Part shown: piece after piece, positions 8,889 through 16,027 of the stretch
Layout: every line of letters starts with the position of its first letter
Numbering within the stretch: position 1 is the first letter of the stretch
IMG/VR virus record: IMGVR_UViG_3300020182_000152
Coordinates: 1-27,465 of that record
Strand: one strand, 5' to 3'
From: a virus
DNA: 27,465 bases
Made by a program: the position numbers and the translations under genes
The notes under the pieces: model-generated
The model's database searches: none
The model's input: only the letters and a program-made list of their open reading frames with translations
Told to the model about the DNA's origin: nothing

Positions 8889-9549
8889 GAAAAAAAGTTA
8901 GGTCAACATCAGGTTGAATTTTATTAATATATGTTCTTAATGCTCGGGCATCTTGAGCTAAAAGATAATTATCAACAAAATTTCGAATATCAGACCTTTC
9001 TTCACTACCATCTACAGATAAAATCATATGTTTTAATCTAGTAGTTAATTCTGCTGAATTGTTGGAATTAATTCGTTTTAGTCCTTTAATTTCTTGGGCA
9101 ATTTTTACTTCATCACCATGAGTTAGAATTTTAAACTCAATAGTAATTTTAGTAGAAGGTAATTCAAAAGAAAATCTGTTATTACTTCTAGTAAAAAGGG
9201 ATTCATCAATTTCTTTATTATCTAACTGACTCAAGTCAATATTATATTCTTCTCCTTGGTAAGAAAATTTATAGTCTTTACCATATCCTAAAATACGGGA
9301 AGATACCATAATAGCATTTTTATCACCAATTAATAAATCATTATAATTAACATCACTTACAATTAAAGATTTCATTAATTTATCTAGTACAGTACCATCA
9401 TTAATATAATTAGCATTAGTAAGAATATCTTCTTCTTTTGCTGTCATATATTTAATTTCAATTTTCCCAGATGATAAAGGGTTATCTGTTGAGTAAAGAA
9501 GACCTTTAGAAGGTAGTTGTACTGTTTCTGTTGGTAATTTAAATTCCAT
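8821..9549 (-). CDS. gp26-like baseplate/tail-assembly protein, 242 aa
   Basis: Begins MEFKLPTETVQLPSKGLLY, includes IEIKYMTAKEEDILTNANY and DDxLLIGDKNAI-like content (NDLLIGDKNAIMVSSRIL), and ends SIPIGLNFFWPDIR. This layout (Pro-Ser-x-Gly near the start, MTAKEEDIL, an LLIGDKNAI-type segment, and a terminal FF-W-P) fits the T4 baseplate family that includes gp26 (208 aa in T4). Members act in baseplate hub assembly, with the hub built before the tail tube grows. It is the first gene after the terminator that follows the tail tube gene and has the recurrent AT-rich motif 28 bases upstream, so it probably starts a separate transcript. Its position just before the tape measure also fits a tail-assembly chaperone role. 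The exact T4 equivalence is moderately sure. Confidence 0.75.
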   Translation of the reverse strand: MEFKLPTETVQLPSKGLLYSTDNPLSSGKIEIKYMTAKEEDILTNANYINDGTVLDKLMKSLIVSDVNYNDLLIGDKNAIMVSSRILGYGKDYKFSYQGEEYNIDLSQLDNKEIDESLFTRSNNRFSFELPSTKITIEFKILTHGDEVKIAQEIKGLKRINSNNSAELTTRLKHMILSVDGSEERSDIRNFVDNYLLAQDARALRTYINKIQPDVDLTFFRERTGEKTSIPIGLNFFWPDIR

Positions 9550-9577
9550 ATCTTTTATTTATAATAACTTTATTCGA

Positions 9578-9588
9578 GTATAAATATG
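9578..9588 (-). promoter_or_regulatory. Recurrent AT-rich motif (putative late promoter) just after the terminator, before the gp26-like gene
   Basis: The sense strand reads CATATTTATAC, containing TATTTATA, 28 bases before the ATG of the gp26-like gene and five bases after the terminator's T run. Terminator then motif then gene is the arrangement expected if the motif restarts transcription. Confidence 0.45.
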
Positions 9589-9592
9589 AATA

Positions 9593-9622
9593 TAAAAAAG
9601 AGCTTGAACGAATCCAAGCTCT
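9593..9622 (-). terminator. Intrinsic (Rho-independent) terminator after the tail tube gene
   Basis: On the sense strand an 8-bp stem, AGAGCTTG paired with CAAGCTCT (9599-9606 with 9615-9622 in plus coordinates), encloses an 8-base loop and is followed directly by TTTTTT. It lies 25 bases past the tail tube stop, in one of the longest intergenic gaps of the window. Confidence 0.85.
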
Positions 9623-9646
9623 CTTTACAAAAATATTTGTTTTTTT

Positions 9647-10135
9647 TTAGAAGTTCAAAATACAGTAATCAGGTTGTACAGTCATTGAAATTTCAACAGC
9701 AGAATCTACTGTATCATAATTATAATCACCGAAGTTTGCTGATGTAATTAAAGCACCCTTAATAATCCATTCTGAAACTACATCACCAACTGGGCCTAAT
9801 ACGTTAAATGTTAAATCTTTTTTATAGAAATCTGAATAACCATCTCTACCAGTTACTGATTCGTGGTGTAGACGTACCCATTCCATTACCGCTTGAGCAC
9901 CTGAAGGGGTAATTGGGTCAAATAATGTAAAATCGATTGTGTCCCAAGTAGTTTTACCTTTAACGAAACGTTGTACGTTAATATGATTTAAAGGTACTGT
10001 TCCTTGGGATAAAGATACACCACTTACACCTTTTACCATGAATGATGGAAAACCATCCATATACATGATGAACCTATTAGTTTGTTTTGGTTCAAAAGCT
10101 GTGAAGAAAATTTCGTTAGGGTCTAATACTGCCAT
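9647..10135 (-). CDS. gp19: Tail tube protein (gp19-like), 162 aa
   Basis: The length is nearly that of T4 gp19 (163 aa). Begins MAVLDPNEIFFTAFEPKQTN and carries RFIMYMDGFPSFMVKGVSG and VPLNHINVQRFVKGKTTWD, then TIDFTLFDPITPSGAQ, a VMEWVRLHHE segment, and a terminal beta-rich part with KGALITSANFGDYNYD. This pattern is characteristic of tail tube subunits of T4-like phages: the two-sheet tube fold and the typical KxxTWxxIxxTLxDPI motif. The protein polymerises as stacked hexameric rings inside the sheath. It follows the sheath gene and ends at a strong terminator, consistent with abundant expression of both. A copy of the recurrent motif lies 19 bases upstream of its ATG. Confidence 0.95.
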   Translation of the reverse strand: MAVLDPNEIFFTAFEPKQTNRFIMYMDGFPSFMVKGVSGVSLSQGTVPLNHINVQRFVKGKTTWDTIDFTLFDPITPSGAQAVMEWVRLHHESVTGRDGYSDFYKKDLTFNVLGPVGDVVSEWIIKGALITSANFGDYNYDTVDSAVEISMTVQPDYCILNF

Positions 10136-10154
10136 TTTGCGTTATATTATTTTA

Positions 10155-10165
10155 TTATAAATATT
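10155..10165 (-). promoter_or_regulatory. Recurrent AT-rich motif (putative late promoter), before the tail tube gene
   Basis: An exact AATATTTATAA on the sense strand, 19 bases before the tail tube ATG in the short gap after the sheath gene. Confidence 0.4.
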
Positions 10166-10179
10166 CAACTTTTAAATCC

Positions 10180-11922
10180 TTATGATGGGAAAGTAGCTCC
10201 TGTTGGAAGTACGTTAAAGTCTAGGATAATAAATTCTGCCGTTTTAGTTGGTTGTAGAAAAATCTGGCCTACTAATTGGTTTCTATCGATAACATCTGGG
10301 GTGTTGTTACTATCATCCATTACTACTTTAAATGCATAAAGACCTTGTCTTTGTTGAACACTTTCTAAGTAAGGGTTTACTTGTGATAAGAAGTTATTTC
10401 TTGTAGCAGCAGTATTTTGTTCAAATACTAAAGTTTGAGAAATCTGACCAATATAGCTTTTTAAAGAAATTAATAATCTTCTTACATTTACTCTATCTAA
10501 AGCACTTGCTTGACGTTGTAATGTTTTTTGTCCATATACTACTGTACCTACTCCAGGGAATGAAGCAATTGGGTTAACTTTAGCATTATATAAAGTATCT
10601 CTATTAGATTGAGATAATTTTCTTTCTGGACGAATTACGGTGGTTAAACCACCTCTATTAATACCCGCCGGAGCGAACCATGGTTCAGAGGCATTGTCGT
10701 TAAATGCGTAAACTCCCGGAATCATTGTCGAGGCTGGTACCCATACATTATCACCAGTATCTGGATCTGATGTTTGTAACCATGGCCAATACATAGCACC
10801 ATAAGATGAGTTAATAGTACCAGCTTCTGCTACAGGACCATCGGCCGCTGAAATGGCAAGACCATATGCGGAAGGATCAATAATATAAATTGCATCTCCT
10901 CTACTTTGTACATTGTTAATAGCAGTAGTAATAGCTGTGCTATGTGCCGAAACACCTCTAATTAAACCTGGGGTAGTTAATACATTAAATTGGTAATCAT
11001 CTTGGTTAGCTAATAAATTTAGCATATCACTATAATCTGCTGCTACTAAACCTTGAGTTTGGGTAGCAATGTCCCCAAACATATTGTTAACACCTTGGGC
11101 GTTAATTAAACTACCTTCTCCATCTTCGAAAGTACCGGAATAAGAACCTGAACCTTGTGTAGGAATGTACCCTGAGAAAGCAGCTTTAGCATTACCAGCA
11201 TTATCAAAGTAATCTGGGGTTTTAAGTGATACAGATTTTACTCTTACATATCTAGAAGCATTAGGATAATCGCCTGTTACTTTTACATAATTTTCAGTTG
11301 TATCATACTCGTATTTATAATCACCAATTACTCTAGCAACATAATTATCAGATTTAGGGTCTAATGATAATCCTGAGAATGTTTCTAAAACAGTTTTATT
11401 AGTGTCTTTATCATCACCTCTTCTAATTAATAAATCAAAAGTACCATTATCTGATGAAGAATTTGCTACTTCCCATCTAATATTATCTTTAGAACCTGAA
11501 TATAATGCACCATCCCCATTTGGGATTTGGTTTACAGATCCAGAATTATTAAATAATTCCCCTTGATCTAAAACTTCAAGTGTAAATGCAGTTCCATCTT
11601 CAGCAGGGATTGCTGATTCAGCATAATCCCAAGTTGAAGAACCTGATACTACTCTAGCTACTAATAAAGATTCACCTCCATTTTGGAAGTAATTATAAGC
11701 TGAGATTGATGTTAGGAATGAATATTGATCACTCCCACTGTCAAAAGTAGTACCAAAACGATTTTGATAATCCGAATACGAAGTAACAATTGTAGGAATT
11801 TCTACAGGACCTTTTACTGTAGGACCAACAATAGCAGCACCTACTGTTACAGGTTGCTGTGTGATAAATGATTGGTCGTTTTCCCTTGTTAATACACCAG
11901 GTGAAATTAAAGTTTCTGCCAT
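10180..11922 (-). CDS. gp18: Contractile tail sheath protein (gp18-like), 580 aa
   Basis: Begins MAETLISPGVLTRENDQSFI, followed by VTVGAAIVGPTVKGPVEIPT and a VTSYSDYQNRFG segment, the classic N-terminal signature of phage tail sheath proteins. The C-terminal half contains MYWPWLQTSDPDTGDNVWVP, PAGINRGGLTTV and VNPIASFPGVGTVVYGQKTL, then NVRRLLISLKSYI and ATRNNFLSQVNPYLESV, all characteristic of the conserved sheath core. It is shorter than T4 gp18 (659 aa), with the variable surface domains in the middle. It polymerises around the tube and contracts on infection. It is paired with the tail tube gene downstream, as in T4-like phages, and its ATG is preceded at 24 bases by the recurrent AT-rich motif. 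Confidence 0.96.
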   Translation of the reverse strand: MAETLISPGVLTRENDQSFITQQPVTVGAAIVGPTVKGPVEIPTIVTSYSDYQNRFGTTFDSGSDQYSFLTSISAYNYFQNGGESLLVARVVSGSSTWDYAESAIPAEDGTAFTLEVLDQGELFNNSGSVNQIPNGDGALYSGSKDNIRWEVANSSSDNGTFDLLIRRGDDKDTNKTVLETFSGLSLDPKSDNYVARVIGDYKYEYDTTENYVKVTGDYPNASRYVRVKSVSLKTPDYFDNAGNAKAAFSGYIPTQGSGSYSGTFEDGEGSLINAQGVNNMFGDIATQTQGLVAADYSDMLNLLANQDDYQFNVLTTPGLIRGVSAHSTAITTAINNVQSRGDAIYIIDPSAYGLAISAADGPVAEAGTINSSYGAMYWPWLQTSDPDTGDNVWVPASTMIPGVYAFNDNASEPWFAPAGINRGGLTTVIRPERKLSQSNRDTLYNAKVNPIASFPGVGTVVYGQKTLQRQASALDRVNVRRLLISLKSYIGQISQTLVFEQNTAATRNNFLSQVNPYLESVQQRQGLYAFKVVMDDSNNTPDVIDRNQLVGQIFLQPTKTAEFIILDFNVLPTGATFPS

Positions 11923-11946
11923 TGTTATATTGATTGAATGTTTTGA

Positions 11947-11957
11947 TTATAAATATT
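11947..11957 (-). promoter_or_regulatory. Recurrent AT-rich motif (putative late promoter), before the sheath gene
   Basis: An exact AATATTTATAA on the sense strand, 24 bases before the sheath ATG, where the sheath gene would need strong late expression. Confidence 0.45.
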
Positions 11958-11974
11958 CAAAACTTTCTCAAAAA

Positions 11975-12226
11975 CTAACTATTTTTAGTAAATTCTCCAG
12001 ATTCTAAATCAAAGGTCCCTTCACCATATTTGTCTTGTAACGTTTTAGCTAAACCTACTTTTTCTTTATTAAAAGATGTTACCTGACTTAAAATACTTTC
12101 TTTTTGAAGATTTAAGTTTTGAATTTCAATTTCCAACTGTCCTAGTTGAATAATAAAATTGTTTTCTTTTTCTTGAATTGATAAAATTTGTTTTTTATCT
12201 TCTTCAGTAATATAAACTTTTTCCAT
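11975..12226 (-). CDS. Small coiled-coil protein upstream of the sheath gene, 83 aa
   Basis: Begins MEKVYITEEDKKQILSIQEK. Residues about 8-60 show heptad-like Ile/Leu spacing with many Gln, Glu and Lys, predicting one long coiled coil. The end, DKYGEGTFDLESGEFTKNS, is a short polar tail with the YGxGxxDLxxGE pattern. I recall similar small coiled-coil proteins near sheath genes in marine T4-like phages but know no function for them. It lies between the glycosyltransferase cassette and the sheath gene, and its start is only one base from a copy of the recurrent motif. It may be an assembly chaperone or minor scaffold; this is unproven. Confidence 0.7.
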   Translation of the reverse strand: MEKVYITEEDKKQILSIQEKENNFIIQLGQLEIEIQNLNLQKESILSQVTSFNKEKVGLAKTLQDKYGEGTFDLESGEFTKNS

Positions 12227-12227
12227 G

Positions 12228-12238
12228 TTATAAATATT
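12228..12238 (-). promoter_or_regulatory. Recurrent AT-rich motif, immediately before the 83-aa gene
   Basis: An exact AATATTTATAA on the sense strand, ending one base before the ATG of the 83-aa gene. That spacing is too short for a leadered transcript of this gene. If the motif is a promoter, it may instead serve the sheath gene further on, or give a leaderless start. Confidence 0.3.
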
Positions 12239-12241
12239 AAT

Positions 12242-14515
12242 TTATTTTTTACTATTTAATTTATTTTTTACTATTTTAAATACTTGGTTAGGGGTTATTG
12301 ATTTCTGGCAAATATGTTGTTTGTCAGTGCCCTTCCAAATGGGACACCAATCCCAATCACCTGCATCAAAAGTGAAATTTGGGTTAGTCCAACAAGGAAA
12401 ACATGCATTACCATTAGCTACTCTAGTTACTTTGGTTGTAAATTCATGACCTTTTTCAACAAAACCATTTATCATTATAGTATGTTTATTTAAAGCCCAA
12501 TTAAACCATGATAAGCCTGAACCTAATCCTATAAATAGATCAGCATGTAATAAATAATTAGCTATTACATTAAAAGGTTGATTCCATGAGTTTATTACAT
12601 TAGGTAAATCAGATTGATCTTTAGTTAAAGCTACTACTTTATACCCAATTTGGTTTAATAATTTAGTTAAAATAATCCAGTTTTCTCTTGGCCATTCTTT
12701 ACACCCAGCAGTAGACTGGGGGCCTATGACTACATACTTTTCTAAAATGGGTTTTGTTTGTTTTTTAAAATCAATACCATGATTAATTTCTTTAAAATTT
12801 AAACCTAAAATATCTGTAGCTGTTTGTTGTAAAGGTATAGTATTACATTGGGTAGGATGCATATCTGTGTTTTCCCATCCCCCTTGTTCATTTCTAAACC
12901 AACCTATTTTGTAATGAGCTATACAAGGGGTTGAAGTACCAGGGTCAATAAATTGAATTTTTTTATAAGCAGGAAGATTTTTGAACCAATCATTATGAAA
13001 AGTACATAAAATAACTTTACAATTATGTTTTTCAGCAAATTCTACAGCATAGGGAGTCCAAGCTAAAGTATCACCTAATGAACTTGAATCAATAGAAATA
13101 AATACTGGTTGGTTTTGGAGTTCTAATCTAGAAACCTCTTTTCCATTTACTTTGATTAACCAAGGAATATAATATTCTTTACTACATTCTACCCACATAT
13201 TATTATGGATAGTTTGTTGGTGAATAATTTTATTAGTATCTCTATTGATAAATTCTACTTGATATTCTTTATCAACATCCCCTATAATTTCTACCTTAGG
13301 TTTTCCTATATAATTAACACTTATAGTATTAGTATCTTTGGGTTCTTTATAATTATCTAAAAATTCTTGGATAGTATCTCTACCAATTTTTGCTACTTTA
13401 TCCCAATTAAAATCTCTATGAATAATTTTTGCTTCTTCTACAGCACGTTTTTTATGATCTGTATAATTTTCAAAAGCATCACGCATTACACGAGATAAGT
13501 CTTCATAATCAGGTTCGTAATAATTGCCTACATGATTTGGATTTTTAACTTCATTTTTTATTTGTACTGGGAGGCCTTTACCTTTTGCAAATTCTAATTG
13601 CCCTGAACAGTTAGAGTAAATAGAGGGAGTACCGCAAGCCATAGCTTCAATTAAAGGTAAATTCCACCCTTCACTACGTGCACAAGATAAAAACACATTA
13701 CCTTGTTTCATATAGGTAACATAATCTTCTCTACTAACAAAATGCTTTACTTTAATACGTTTATCGGTAAAACCAAAATGTTCTAACCTTTCTTCTGTAG
13801 AATTAAAATCATCATTTGCAAAATTATTATCAGCAGCTAAAATAAGATCTACAGGGTCTTCTTTAGTAAACGTTTTTAAAAAAGTTTCAATAATTTCTTT
13901 TGTTGATTTTCTATATTCCCATCTACCAAAAAGAATAAATTTAAATCTACCATCTACATAATCTAAAGTAGTTAGAGGATCTTCAGGATAAAAAGTATTT
14001 ACATCTACACCTTCGGGGACTACTTTTACTTTTTTAGGATCGGCACCTTGAGCAATAGTACAATCTGCTTGCCATTGAGAAGGAACCCACATTTGATCAA
14101 ATTCTTTCCATTTATTAAAAAACCCTTTAGGTTGTTCTGTGGATTCCCATACATTATAACCAATTTTAGGACCTTTATAATAATCATAAAAATAATGATG
14201 GTTGGTTTCCATTAATACTAAATTAACATCATGATCAAATTTATCCCCATGTTTAGTATAAATTGAAGAATCTTCTCTACTATTATCTCCAGTAGTAAGT
14301 GTTTGTTTATTTAATAAAATTTTATCTAAATCTGTAAGATAGGATTCATTATTATGGGGTTCATCTGAAAACCCTTCCCATGTATTACCTACTGTATAAT
14401 TACGAACTTTAACTGGAGTTGATTTAGATAAATGTCTAAAAAAATCTCTAGTATGATTAGCATAACCTGTTGTACCTACATAGGCACCATGAGCATAAAC
14501 TTTTGGTTCTTTCAT
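12242..14515 (-). CDS. Two-domain glycosyltransferase: GT4 fused to autotransporter-type O-heptosyltransferase, 757 aa
   Basis: Residues about 1-395 are a GT4 (GT-B fold) glycosyltransferase: an early glycine-rich loop (HGAYVGTTGYANH), VPSQWQADCT and VVPEGVDVNTFYP, the nucleotide-binding start FKFILFGRWEYRKS, and the E-x7-E signature in SEGWNLPLIEAMACGTPS (Glu282, Glu290). Residues about 398-757 match the bacterial autotransporter heptosyltransferase family (TibC/AAH type): a beta-rich lead with NNMWVECSKEYYIPW, then SIDSSSLGDTLAWTPY, GPQSTAGCKEWPRENW and LFIGLGSGLSWFNWAL. Near the end are four cysteines, CFPC (705, 708), WCPIW (724) and HICQ (736), that fit the family's iron-finger. TibC uses ADP-heptose to glycosylate Ser in repeated beta-solenoid passengers. 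Here the substrates are probably the neighbouring fibres (inference). The gene starts two bases after the 249-aa gene. Confidence 0.85.
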   Translation of the reverse strand: MKEPKVYAHGAYVGTTGYANHTRDFFRHLSKSTPVKVRNYTVGNTWEGFSDEPHNNESYLTDLDKILLNKQTLTTGDNSREDSSIYTKHGDKFDHDVNLVLMETNHHYFYDYYKGPKIGYNVWESTEQPKGFFNKWKEFDQMWVPSQWQADCTIAQGADPKKVKVVPEGVDVNTFYPEDPLTTLDYVDGRFKFILFGRWEYRKSTKEIIETFLKTFTKEDPVDLILAADNNFANDDFNSTEERLEHFGFTDKRIKVKHFVSREDYVTYMKQGNVFLSCARSEGWNLPLIEAMACGTPSIYSNCSGQLEFAKGKGLPVQIKNEVKNPNHVGNYYEPDYEDLSRVMRDAFENYTDHKKRAVEEAKIIHRDFNWDKVAKIGRDTIQEFLDNYKEPKDTNTISVNYIGKPKVEIIGDVDKEYQVEFINRDTNKIIHQQTIHNNMWVECSKEYYIPWLIKVNGKEVSRLELQNQPVFISIDSSSLGDTLAWTPYAVEFAEKHNCKVILCTFHNDWFKNLPAYKKIQFIDPGTSTPCIAHYKIGWFRNEQGGWENTDMHPTQCNTIPLQQTATDILGLNFKEINHGIDFKKQTKPILEKYVVIGPQSTAGCKEWPRENWIILTKLLNQIGYKVVALTKDQSDLPNVINSWNQPFNVIANYLLHADLFIGLGSGLSWFNWALNKHTIMINGFVEKGHEFTTKVTRVANGNACFPCWTNPNFTFDAGDWDWCPIWKGTDKQHICQKSITPNQVFKIVKNKLNSKK

Positions 14516-14516
14516 A

Positions 14517-15266
14517 TTATCGCATTATGTGACACCCACAATCAATACCTCTAGATCCTTCAAATCCATGGTACATAGGTTTAAGTGGAATTTTTTTATT
14601 GTTTATATGTTGTAAAATTAAAGTTTCATTAATAAATACATCATTATTATTATCTCGGTATTCTGGGTTATGAAATATATTATAAAGCATTTCAGAAAAC
14701 ACGCTACAATAATCTTTTATTAAATGAGGAGGACCGATTGCTAATTGGTCATTCATTTGCCAATCCATATTCCAATGTGGAGCGTATTCCCAAAAACTAA
14801 CGTGTTCTGTACTTAGTTTAGTTATATCTGTAAGTAAATCACAATTATTAGCTACGTTATGAGTAAATAATAAATCATAACGTGTTTTAAATACTAAATC
14901 ATATTCAATACCTGAAGATTCACATAGGTCCCAAACGCGTTGTGTTGACATCCACATTCCCATTTGAGAATTTAAACGTTGATTATTAGGACCTTTTATA
15001 TCTGAAGCATCAAATTGGATAGAAGGTTCAAATAAGTATCCTTTAGGTTGATACCAATCAAGTAAATTTTGATACAAATCATTTCCTACTTCATATGTTT
15101 TTTGAACCTTACCTTCATTAAAAAAGTCATATTTTTTAAATTCAGTATCTTTCCAAGCATGAAGGTATACATCAATATCATACTTATCTAAAAACCATTT
15201 TTTAAGTTCTTGATAACCTTCTCTATATCTACGTGGTTGACCACTAATTAATAATGCTATTTTCAT
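14517..15266 (-). CDS. Glycosyltransferase-like protein, tandem paralogue B, 249 aa
   Basis: Begins MKIALLISGQPRRYREGY, followed by ELKKWFLDKYDIDVYLHAWK. It has a central LVFKTRYDLLFT segment with an Arg-x-Asp motif, of the kind found near the sugar-nucleotide site of GT-A-like enzymes, then DQLAIGPPHLIKDYCSVFSE and a C-terminal cysteine-containing RGIDCGCHIMR. It is clearly a diverged duplicate of the 254-aa gene just upstream, with near-identical first 40 residues in pattern and the same gene order of motifs. Its ATG overlaps that gene's stop by four bases (ATGA). The start SGQPR with DVYLHxWKD recurs in glycosyltransferase-like proteins of large marine phages and giant viruses, as I recall. 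The donor sugar and acceptor are unknown; the neighbourhood suggests a role in fibre glycosylation. Confidence 0.72.
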   Translation of the reverse strand: MKIALLISGQPRRYREGYQELKKWFLDKYDIDVYLHAWKDTEFKKYDFFNEGKVQKTYEVGNDLYQNLLDWYQPKGYLFEPSIQFDASDIKGPNNQRLNSQMGMWMSTQRVWDLCESSGIEYDLVFKTRYDLLFTHNVANNCDLLTDITKLSTEHVSFWEYAPHWNMDWQMNDQLAIGPPHLIKDYCSVFSEMLYNIFHNPEYRDNNNDVFINETLILQHINNKKIPLKPMYHGFEGSRGIDCGCHIMR

Positions 15267-16027
15267 CGTAAAATATGAGCTGTAAAATGTTCTGTTAAAC
15301 TATTTATAAAATTAATAGGTATTTCGTTTTTTACTAAATGATACTTTAATAAACTTTCAGGACATAATTTATCAGGATGGTCTGAAATTAAAGGTTTAAA
15401 CCATTCAGGGTATCCTTCATCTATGTAAATGTATTCCAACATATGGGAAAAACAATTAGAATACACATCCATAATTTCCATAGAACTAATGGCAAACAAA
15501 TCATCTACTTCAGATATTCTAGTAGGATAACCATTAAGTATAGGATATTCAAATAAATTTATACCACTTAAATCTAATTGTGTAATGTCCTTTAAAATAA
15601 GACATTCAGGTGAAATATAATCTGTAAAAGCTAAATCAAATCTAGTTCTAATAACTATATCGTATTGTTTACCTGAGTCTTGGAGTAATTTATTACAAGC
15701 ATAAACTGAATAATACCCACTTAGCATATTATGGAGCCTGTAGCCTAAGTGTCCTTCTATATTTGTTGTATCAAAAGGGATAGGGTGTTGTAGAAAACTA
15801 TCTTTAGGTTGATATAACTCTAATATTTTATCATAGTCATTTTCTGTGAATTTATATTCAACCAAAGTAGGAGCAAATTTATGTCCCCCAGTCATAGGAG
15901 AATTTACATCTTTCCAAGTATGAAGGTAAACATCACAATCATACTTGTCTAAAAACCACTTTTTTAATTCATGATAACCCTGTTCGTAATTACGGGGTTG
16001 ACCACTAACACAAACTGCTACTTTCAT
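15263..16027 (-). CDS. Glycosyltransferase-like protein, tandem paralogue A, 254 aa
   Basis: Begins MKVAVCVSGQPRNYEQGY, then ELKKWFLDKYDCDVYLHTWK, closely parallel to the 249-aa neighbour. The central IVIRTRFDLAFTDY segment supplies the Arg-x-Asp motif and is followed by DDLFAISSMEIMDVYSNCFS, where paralogue B has DQLAIGPP. There is no signal peptide or membrane segment, so it would act in the cytoplasm on unassembled virion protein or a nucleotide sugar intermediate. Its ATG overlaps the stop of the 2OG-oxygenase gene by one base (TAATG), placing it in the same operon. The two copies probably add sugars to different or successive acceptors. I infer glycosyltransferase from the Arg-x-Asp pattern, N-terminus and setting, not from a proven family. 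Confidence 0.72.
   Translation of the reverse strand: MKVAVCVSGQPRNYEQGYHELKKWFLDKYDCDVYLHTWKDVNSPMTGGHKFAPTLVEYKFTENDYDKILELYQPKDSFLQHPIPFDTTNIEGHLGYRLHNMLSGYYSVYACNKLLQDSGKQYDIVIRTRFDLAFTDYISPECLILKDITQLDLSGINLFEYPILNGYPTRISEVDDLFAISSMEIMDVYSNCFSHMLEYIYIDEGYPEWFKPLISDHPDKLCPESLLKYHLVKNEIPINFINSLTEHFTAHILR

Noticed and set aside
6691-12238. T4-type late promoters TATAAATA reading on the plus strand
   Set aside because: The TATAAATA string is on the strand opposite to all genes, so it would drive antisense transcripts. The sense-strand reading is treated as the signal instead.
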